A stretch of DNA of 64,000 bases. Origin: Actinoplanes sp040639655 (GTDB lineage Bacteria; Actinomycetota; Actinomycetes; Mycobacteriales; Micromonosporaceae). Numbering within the stretch: the stretch's first letter is position 1; each line of letters begins with the position of its first letter. Of this stretch, positions 59,395 to 64,000 are shown piece by piece. Made by a program: the position numbers and the translations under genes. The stretch spans positions 538,168-602,167 of the forward strand of contig NZ_JBFAAI010000002.1 of assembly GCF_040639655.1 (NCBI RefSeq). Reading direction: 5' to 3'. The notes under the pieces were generated by a model, which saw only the letters and a program-made list of their open reading frames with translations, did no database searches and was not told where the DNA came from.

Positions 59395-59510
59395 CGCACC
59401 GCTGCCTCAACTCACCCGAGACAGCAGCACCGCACAGCCGGGGAAGCCCGGCTGGCGCGCACCGCTGCCTCAACACGTCCGCGACAACGGCCGCGCACAG
59501 CCGGGTGGGA
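59395..59510. repeat. Two direct repeats with a 63-bp period in a convergent gap
   Basis: CGCACCGCTGCCTCAAC at 59395 recurs at 59458, and each copy ends in CGCACAGCCGGG. The core ACCGCTGCCTCA is shared with the hairpin at 8491, and ACCGCTGCCT with that at 62332. Confidence 0.88.
59435..59454. terminator. Hairpin between convergent SGNH hydrolase and lipoprotein genes
   Basis: CAGCCGGG and CCCGGCTG form a perfect 8-bp stem around a GAAG loop inside the direct-repeat pair. Confidence 0.65.
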
Positions 59511-59522
59511 GCGCCGGAGCGA

Positions 59523-60890
59523 TCAGGATTGCGGGAGGACTCGGGCGATCTTGATCGCCGAGGTTGAGCTGCCGGCTGCCGGGTACGCGGCGCTGCCGTC
59601 GGCGTACGACTTGAAGGCCTGGTAGGAGTGGTCCTTGACCGCGAGGCCGAGGCGACCGCCGACCGTCTTGCCGGTGCCGGCGTCGTAGACCTGGGCGGCG
59701 ATGCCGGAGCCGGACTGCCAGGCGAGCAGCATGCGGCCGCTGCCGTAGCCGACCAGGTGCGGATGAGCGGAGGCGATGCCGGTCTTGACGGTGGTGGTGG
59801 ACCTGCCGGTGCTGAAGCGTTCGAGGCGGACCTTGCCGCCCTGACTCCACGCCGTCCAGTAGCCCTTGGACTCGGCCAGGACCAGGTCGCCGCCGAAGAG
59901 GGTGCCGTCGCAGGTGCCGGTGGCGACGGTGCGGTACGGGTCGGGCTGGGCGATCCGGCACTCGTTGTCGGTGGCGCAGACGGCGGCGAAGCGTTTCGTG
60001 CGGGGATCCCAGACGATGCGTGAGTTCCAGGCGTGGCTGCACCCGACCTCAGCGGCGTCCCGGTGGCCGCTCAGCAGCTTGCCGTCAGCGTTCACCACCT
60101 GGATCCGGTCACCCTGGTGGACGTCCACGCAGGCACCGTTCCTGACGGTGATCGCGACGCCGAAGTAGGCGGCCCAGTCGGACCCGTTGGTGGCGAGGCG
60201 GCCGTGGTGCTGGTACCACCAGATGAAGCGGGCACCGTCGTCGTAACCGGTGCGGCCGCCGGTCAGGTTGGTGACCTGGCGTTCCCAGACGAGTTGGCCG
60301 TTGTTGTCGAAACGGATCATGTGCATGGTGTTGCACGGGCTGGACGTGCCGCCGCACAGTTTGCCGCCGCCGCAGTTCCCCTTGCGGGTGAGCAGGATGA
60401 CGCCGCCCTTCGCGTCGGCTTGGACGTCCTGCAGGTCGATGCCGGCGAAGCTGGTGGGCGTGCCGGCGAGCTTGTCGTCGCACCCGAGCCGGCCGAGGTG
60501 GACCTTGCCGCCGGTGCCGAGCCAGGCGAGCCAGGAGCCGCCGTCGGGCCGGGCGGCGATCGCCATCGGCAGTTTGTCGGTGTCGCCCTCGGAGCCGTAT
60601 CCGACGACCTTCGCCGGCAGCCGCACCTCAGTGATCTTGACGGCGGGAGCGGCGGCGACCTTGCGGGCGCAGGCGCCGGCGGTGGCTGCGGAGGCGGCCG
60701 GTTTCGCCGGGGAGGCGGAGGAGGCGGAGGGGGCCGCGGACGGTCCGGCGGAGGCGCCGGGCGGCAGCGAGGAACCGGCCGCGACCTGCTGACCCGGCGC
60801 GGGATCGACCGGTTCATCCGACGACGTTGAGCACGCTCCCATGGCAAAAGCGGCAAGTACGGCGACGGAGGCCGCGCGCAGGGCTCTCAT
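59523..60890 (-). CDS. Secreted lipoprotein, probable beta-propeller (455 aa)
   Basis: A lipobox (AFAMGACS) puts the lipid-modified Cys at residue 20. A Pro/Ala/Ser-rich stalk (about 30-70) is followed by a 380-residue domain of repeated short beta segments with Trp and Gly (SWLAWLGTGGKVHLG, GYWTAWSQGGKVRLE, GRMLLAWQSGSG), which suggests a propeller. Many Cys may form disulphides. No enzyme motif is recognised. An inverted repeat lies just upstream. Confidence 0.8.
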   Translation of the reverse strand: MRALRAASVAVLAAFAMGACSTSSDEPVDPAPGQQVAAGSSLPPGASAGPSAAPSASSASPAKPAASAATAGACARKVAAAPAVKITEVRLPAKVVGYGSEGDTDKLPMAIAARPDGGSWLAWLGTGGKVHLGRLGCDDKLAGTPTSFAGIDLQDVQADAKGGVILLTRKGNCGGGKLCGGTSSPCNTMHMIRFDNNGQLVWERQVTNLTGGRTGYDDGARFIWWYQHHGRLATNGSDWAAYFGVAITVRNGACVDVHQGDRIQVVNADGKLLSGHRDAAEVGCSHAWNSRIVWDPRTKRFAAVCATDNECRIAQPDPYRTVATGTCDGTLFGGDLVLAESKGYWTAWSQGGKVRLERFSTGRSTTTVKTGIASAHPHLVGYGSGRMLLAWQSGSGIAAQVYDAGTGKTVGGRLGLAVKDHSYQAFKSYADGSAAYPAAGSSTSAIKIARVLPQS

Positions 60891-60907
60891 GTCCTTTTCC
60901 TCGTTTG

Positions 60908-60935
60908 TTTAAGTTTTTCTTAGGGGCGACTTAAA
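60908..60935. promoter_or_regulatory. AT-rich inverted repeat before the lipoprotein gene
   Basis: TTTAAGT (60908-60914) and ACTTAAA (60929-60935) are inverted copies 14 bp apart, 18 bp upstream of the lipoprotein ATG. Likely regulator site or part of the promoter. Confidence 0.5.
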
Positions 60936-61077
60936 TGGCACGCCGCGATCGGCGCATCGACCGACCTTACCGGTTTCCGCCCGCTCATCAAACTGCCACC
61001 CGGCTGTCAACCACCGTCCGTTGACCCTTCCCCACCTGCGGTAAATCATGCTGGTCAATAGGATCCTTGGAGGAGCC

Positions 61078-61923
61078 ATGGGCCGGCTGCGCATTTCTGT
61101 CGTCATTCCCGCATACAACGAAGAAACGATGATCGGCCCCTGCCTGCGTGCTGTTCTCGCACAGTCGCGGGCCGTCGACGAGGTGATCGTTGTCGACAAC
61201 AATTCATCCGACCGTACGGCGGAGATCCTCCGGGAATTCGCCAGGGATGTGATCGTGCTGCACGAAGCACGGCAGGGTGTTCAGTACGCCCGGAATCGTG
61301 GCCTGAACGCGGCGACCGGTGACGTCATCGTGCGGATCGACGCGGACACCCGGCTGCCGGAAGGGCATCTCGCCGAGGTGGAGGCCACGTTCGGCGATCC
61401 GTCGGTGGACGCCGCGACCGGGCCGGTCCGCTACTACGACGTGACGATGCCGCGGGTGGCGGCCCGAGGCGATGCACTGATCCGCGGGATGTGGACGGTG
61501 CCGAACGGCCGGCTCGACTGGATCTTCGGGGCGAACATGGCGATCCGCCGGCCGATCTGGCAGGCGGTGGCCGCGACGCTCTGCGCCGACGAACGGTTCC
61601 ACGAGGACCTGGATCTCGGTCTGCACCTGCGGGAGGGCGGCTTCTCGGTGCGGTACGCCCGGCGGCTGGTGGCCGGGACGTCGTCGCGGCGGGTGAAGGG
61701 GGACTTCGCCGGGTTCCGGCACTACCTGCTGATGACCGAGCGCGGGTACGCCCAGCACATCGGCCGGCTGCGGCGCGGCTCGTACGCCCGGGCCTGGATG
61801 ACCGCCCGTTTCCTGCTGGTCATGTATCCGGTGATGCGCTGGCTGCATGCCAGCCACCAGCGCAGGCACGCACTGCCGGTGGTGGTGGCCCGCAAGAATC
61901 CGATGTCCGGGGTCTGCGACTAG
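61078..61923 (+). CDS. Family 2 glycosyltransferase
   Basis: A 281-residue GT2 enzyme: SVVIPAYNEETMIGPCLRAV at the start, VIVVDNNSSDRT near 40, the metal motif RIDADTRLPEGH near 85, and HEDLDLGLHLREGG (base) near 185. A hydrophobic stretch near the C-terminus may touch the membrane. The ATG at 61078 follows TTGGAGGAG. It ends on TAG directly next to the convergent PadR stop codon. Confidence 0.88.
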   Translation: MGRLRISVVIPAYNEETMIGPCLRAVLAQSRAVDEVIVVDNNSSDRTAEILREFARDVIVLHEARQGVQYARNRGLNAATGDVIVRIDADTRLPEGHLAEVEATFGDPSVDAATGPVRYYDVTMPRVAARGDALIRGMWTVPNGRLDWIFGANMAIRRPIWQAVAATLCADERFHEDLDLGLHLREGGFSVRYARRLVAGTSSRRVKGDFAGFRHYLLMTERGYAQHIGRLRRGSYARAWMTARFLLVMYPVMRWLHASHQRRHALPVVVARKNPMSGVCD

Positions 61924-62238
61924 CTAGACCGTCTTCGGGCTGCCGACGACGCCGGGGACGGCGGTCTGGGCCCGCAGCTCCGCGAGCGACTGCCGGGCGC
62001 TGACCACGCCGTCGGCGGTGAGGCGGTAGAACCGGCGCGCCGGCCGGCCCTCGGTGGCCGGGTCGATCGACTCCCATCGCGCCTCGACCCAGCCGGCGTC
62101 CTGCAGCCGATGCAGGATCGGGTAGAGGCTGCCGCTGGCCAGGCCGGTCGCCTGCATCAGCTCCAGGCCGTACCGGTCCGCGTCGGGCTCGGCGAGCAAC
62201 GCGGCGAGAATCCGCGCCGTCGGGATCGTGATCCGCAT
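61924..62238 (-). CDS. PadR-family regulator
   Basis: A 104-residue PadR winged helix (ARILAALLAEPDADRYGLELMQATGLASGSLYPILHRLQDAGWVEARWE, then TEGRPARRFYRLTADG). Often paired with a transporter or membrane gene, but none is adjacent here. Confidence 0.9.
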   Translation of the reverse strand: MRITIPTARILAALLAEPDADRYGLELMQATGLASGSLYPILHRLQDAGWVEARWESIDPATEGRPARRFYRLTADGVVSARQSLAELRAQTAVPGVVGSPKTV

Positions 62239-62331
62239 CCGGCCACTCTATCGGAACTCTACATAGGGTCAAGTCGCTGATCGGCTCGCTCTGCGCGGCA
62301 GCTACGGCCGCGGGCACCTGCACCGGCTGGC

Positions 62332-62386
62332 CAGCCGGCCCGCACCGCTGCCTGGATCGCGCCGAGACAGCGGTGCGGGCAGGCTG
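62332..62386. repeat. 19-bp-arm inverted repeat with ACCGCTGCCT core
   Basis: The left arm 62332-62350 and right arm 62368-62386 pair at 18 of 19 positions around a 17-nt loop. It lies between the divergent PadR and GH43-AbfB genes, so it is not a simple terminator. Confidence 0.85.
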
Positions 62387-62447
62387 AGGTTGCCAATGCT
62401 TGACAAGGAAGTTACGGGCATCAACACTTCGAAACATTCCCCCGTGC

Positions 62448-62459
62448 GTTAGCGCTAAC
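62448..62459. promoter_or_regulatory. LacI-type operator before the GH43-AbfB gene
   Basis: GTTAGCGCTAAC is a perfect palindrome 13 bp before the start codon. It shares AGCGCTAACA with the site at 38723, so one regulator probably controls both GH43 genes. Confidence 0.78.
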
Positions 62460-62472
62460 AATCGGAGTCCCG

Positions 62473-63915
62473 ATGCCCCGAGTTCTCAGTCGCATCAGCG
62501 CGTTCCTCGCCACCTTCGTCCTGTTCGTCGCCGGCCTGGCCGCCCCAGCCAGCGCCCTCGACCCGTTCACCGGCTACCTGATGGCCCACTTCATCGGCGA
62601 GCAGAGCCAGGGTGAACAGATCTACCTCGCTCACAGCAAGAACGGCCGCAACTGGACCGACCTCAACAACGGCGCTCCGGTGCTGCTGTCCACCGTCGGC
62701 ACCAGGGGGGTCCGCGACCCCGCCATCGTCCGCTCCCCCAACGGCGACCGGTACTGGATCATCGCGACCGACCTGCGGATCGCCAGCGGCACCTCCTGGG
62801 GCGACGCGTCCACCAGGGGCAGCAAGAGCCTGGTCGTGTGGGAGTCCAGTGACCTGGTCAACTGGTCGACTCCCCGGCTGATCAACGTGGCCGGTGGCAT
62901 CTCCGGCGCCGGTGACGCGTGGGCCCCGGAGGCGATCTGGAACCCGGCCACCAACGACTACGTCATTTACTGGGCGACCAACTCGCTTCTCAACGGCGTC
63001 ACCAAACACCGCATCTGGTACGTCCGGACCAGCGACTTCCGTACCGTGACCGCCCCGCAGCTCTACATCGACCGGGGAACCGGCCAGGGCATCATCGACA
63101 CCCAGATCATCGAGGTGCCGAACAGCCTTGGCGGGTACCGCTACTACCGGGCGTCGGCCGACGGGCAGATCACCATCGAGGGCAGCAACTCGATCCTCGG
63201 CAGCTGGACCCGGATCGGCGACCTGCAGCGCCTGGGCATCTCCAACGGCGCCACCGGCGGCAACGTGGTCGAGGGCCCGATGTGGGCGCAGACCAACGGC
63301 ACCAACGAGTGGCACCTCTGGGTGGACCAGTACGCGACCGGCCGCGGTTACATGCCGGTGCGCTCGACCAACCTGGGCAGCACCGCGAACTTCGCCACCC
63401 GCAGCGACTACAGCCTCGGCGTCACCAAGAAGCGGCACGGGTCGATCCTTAACCTCACCGCCGCCGAGGAGTCGCGGGTGCTGGCCAAGTGGGGCTCGTC
63501 GACTCCGGTCAACCGGCTCCAGTCGTACACCGACCAGACCCGTTACGTCCGGCACGCCAACATGGACGTGCGGATCGACGCGAACGTCAGCCCGGCCCAG
63601 GACGCCCAGTTCCGGCTGGTGCCCGGCCTGGCCAACAACTCCGGGTACGTGTCGTTCGAGTCGGTCAACTTCCCGGGCCACTACCTGCGCCACTACGGGT
63701 ACGACCTGGTGCTCGCCCCGAGCGACGGCACTTCGACGTTCGCCGCCGACGCCACGTTCCGGCGGGTCGCCGGGCTGGCCGACGCCTCCTGGGCGTCGTT
63801 CCAGTCGTACAACTACCCGACCCGTTACCTGCGGCACTACAACTACCTGCTGCGCATCGACCCGATCAGCACCGCCACCGAGCGGGCCGACGCCACGTTC
63901 CGCGTCACGAGCTGA
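62473..63915 (+). CDS. Secreted GH43 glycosidase with arabinose-binding AbfB domain
   Basis: A 480-residue exported enzyme. Signal peptide 1-28; GH43 five-bladed propeller about 30-340 with the acids in GVRDPAI, IIDTQII and VVEGPMW; a C-terminal AbfB/CBM42 trefoil about 345-480 (QTRYVRHANMDVRI, FPGHYLRHYGYDLVLAP, YPTRYLRHYNYLLRIDP). CBM42 binds arabinofuranosyl side chains, so an alpha-L-arabinofuranosidase or related activity is likely. The propeller is a relative of the first one in the gene at 38809. Operator and CGGAG ribosome-binding site precede the ATG. Confidence 0.9.
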   Translation: MPRVLSRISAFLATFVLFVAGLAAPASALDPFTGYLMAHFIGEQSQGEQIYLAHSKNGRNWTDLNNGAPVLLSTVGTRGVRDPAIVRSPNGDRYWIIATDLRIASGTSWGDASTRGSKSLVVWESSDLVNWSTPRLINVAGGISGAGDAWAPEAIWNPATNDYVIYWATNSLLNGVTKHRIWYVRTSDFRTVTAPQLYIDRGTGQGIIDTQIIEVPNSLGGYRYYRASADGQITIEGSNSILGSWTRIGDLQRLGISNGATGGNVVEGPMWAQTNGTNEWHLWVDQYATGRGYMPVRSTNLGSTANFATRSDYSLGVTKKRHGSILNLTAAEESRVLAKWGSSTPVNRLQSYTDQTRYVRHANMDVRIDANVSPAQDAQFRLVPGLANNSGYVSFESVNFPGHYLRHYGYDLVLAPSDGTSTFAADATFRRVAGLADASWASFQSYNYPTRYLRHYNYLLRIDPISTATERADATFRVTS

Positions 63916-63916
63916 C

Positions 63917-64000
63917 CGTCGCCGAGACGACCTCATCCAGACCGCCACCGTCGGCCTCATCAAAGCCGTCGACAAGTTCGACCCCGAACGCGGCGTCGAC
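63917..64000 (+). pseudogene. 5'-truncated sigma factor fragment (SigB/SigF-type region 2), runs off the right edge
   Basis: Two bases after the GH43-AbfB stop codon, another frame reads RRRDDLIQTATVGLIKAVDKFDPERGVD, the region 2.1-2.2 segment of SigB/SigF/SigG-type sigma factors. The 60-90 residues and the promoter that normally come before it are absent: upstream sequence in this frame is the glycosidase gene. So either recombination placed the glycosidase block into a sigma gene, or the downstream piece is a remnant. Confidence 0.75.

Noticed and set aside
1..64000. Secondary-metabolite cluster, prophage or integrative element
   Set aside because: No PKS, NRPS, terpene, RiPP, integrase, capsid or relaxase genes were found. 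Oxidoreductases and methyltransferase are scattered singles.

Overview
The window is 64 kb of very GC-rich, tightly packed DNA. Base composition, GTG/TTG starts, TetR-type regulators, a DUF574/SAV2177-type methyltransferase, DivIVA, excalibur and DUF664 families and a DtxR/IdeR-type iron box all point to a filamentous actinomycete, most likely Micromonosporaceae (Actinoplanes-like; inference). No tRNA, rRNA, CRISPR array, integrase, transposase or assembly-line biosynthetic cluster was seen.

Region by region. 1-9.4 kb: the end of a double-module sensor kinase gene, then an acyl-CoA catabolic locus (FadD ligase, an SRPBCC-thiolase-crotonase triple fusion, a divergent TetR, an acyl-CoA dehydrogenase) and a SAM methyltransferase. 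9.4-14.9 kb: single regulators and enzymes, two TetR genes having clear palindromic operators. 14.9-21.7 kb: a five-gene operon, each junction overlapping by 4 bp, encoding a cellulose-synthase-like GT2, an ArnT/GT39-like transferase, a polyprenyl-phosphate sugar synthase fused to GtrA, a galactose-oxidase-type copper radical oxidase and an excalibur protein. This resembles the Streptomyces cslA-glxA glycan locus, with lipid-linked-sugar enzymes inserted. A Tat-exported beta-carbonic anhydrase diverges from it. 23-29 kb: STAS protein, matrixin-like protease, and a patch of damaged genes (two GGDEF modules and a WYL regulator with frameshifts, a DUF664 gene with its middle missing). 29-38.7 kb: thioesterase/HxlR pair, iron-box-controlled GNAT, arylamine N-acetyltransferase, MFS, FAD monooxygenase, secreted phosphodiesterase-like protein, TetR. 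38.7-47 kb: two large secreted glycosidases (double GH43; GH30), and a third (GH43-AbfB) at 62.5-63.9 kb. Together they suit breakdown of plant type II arabinogalactan, and two of them share an AGCGCTAACA operator core. 47-62 kb: membrane proteins, M28 aminopeptidase, DivIVA, a second damaged patch (MFS lacking TM3-6; a dehydrogenase and an AraC gene both 5'-truncated head to head), LysR/succinate-semialdehyde dehydrogenase pair, SGNH hydrolase, lipoprotein, GT2, PadR.

Three patterns run across the window. First, internal or 5' deletions and frameshifts cluster at 24.5-28.7, 53.2-55.9 and at 63.9 kb, where a sigma-factor fragment follows a glycosidase stop codon at once. Second, short direct repeats of 24-34 bp lie just downstream of genes, mostly in convergent gaps. 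Third, large imperfect hairpins recur, several carrying the core ACCGCTGCCT.
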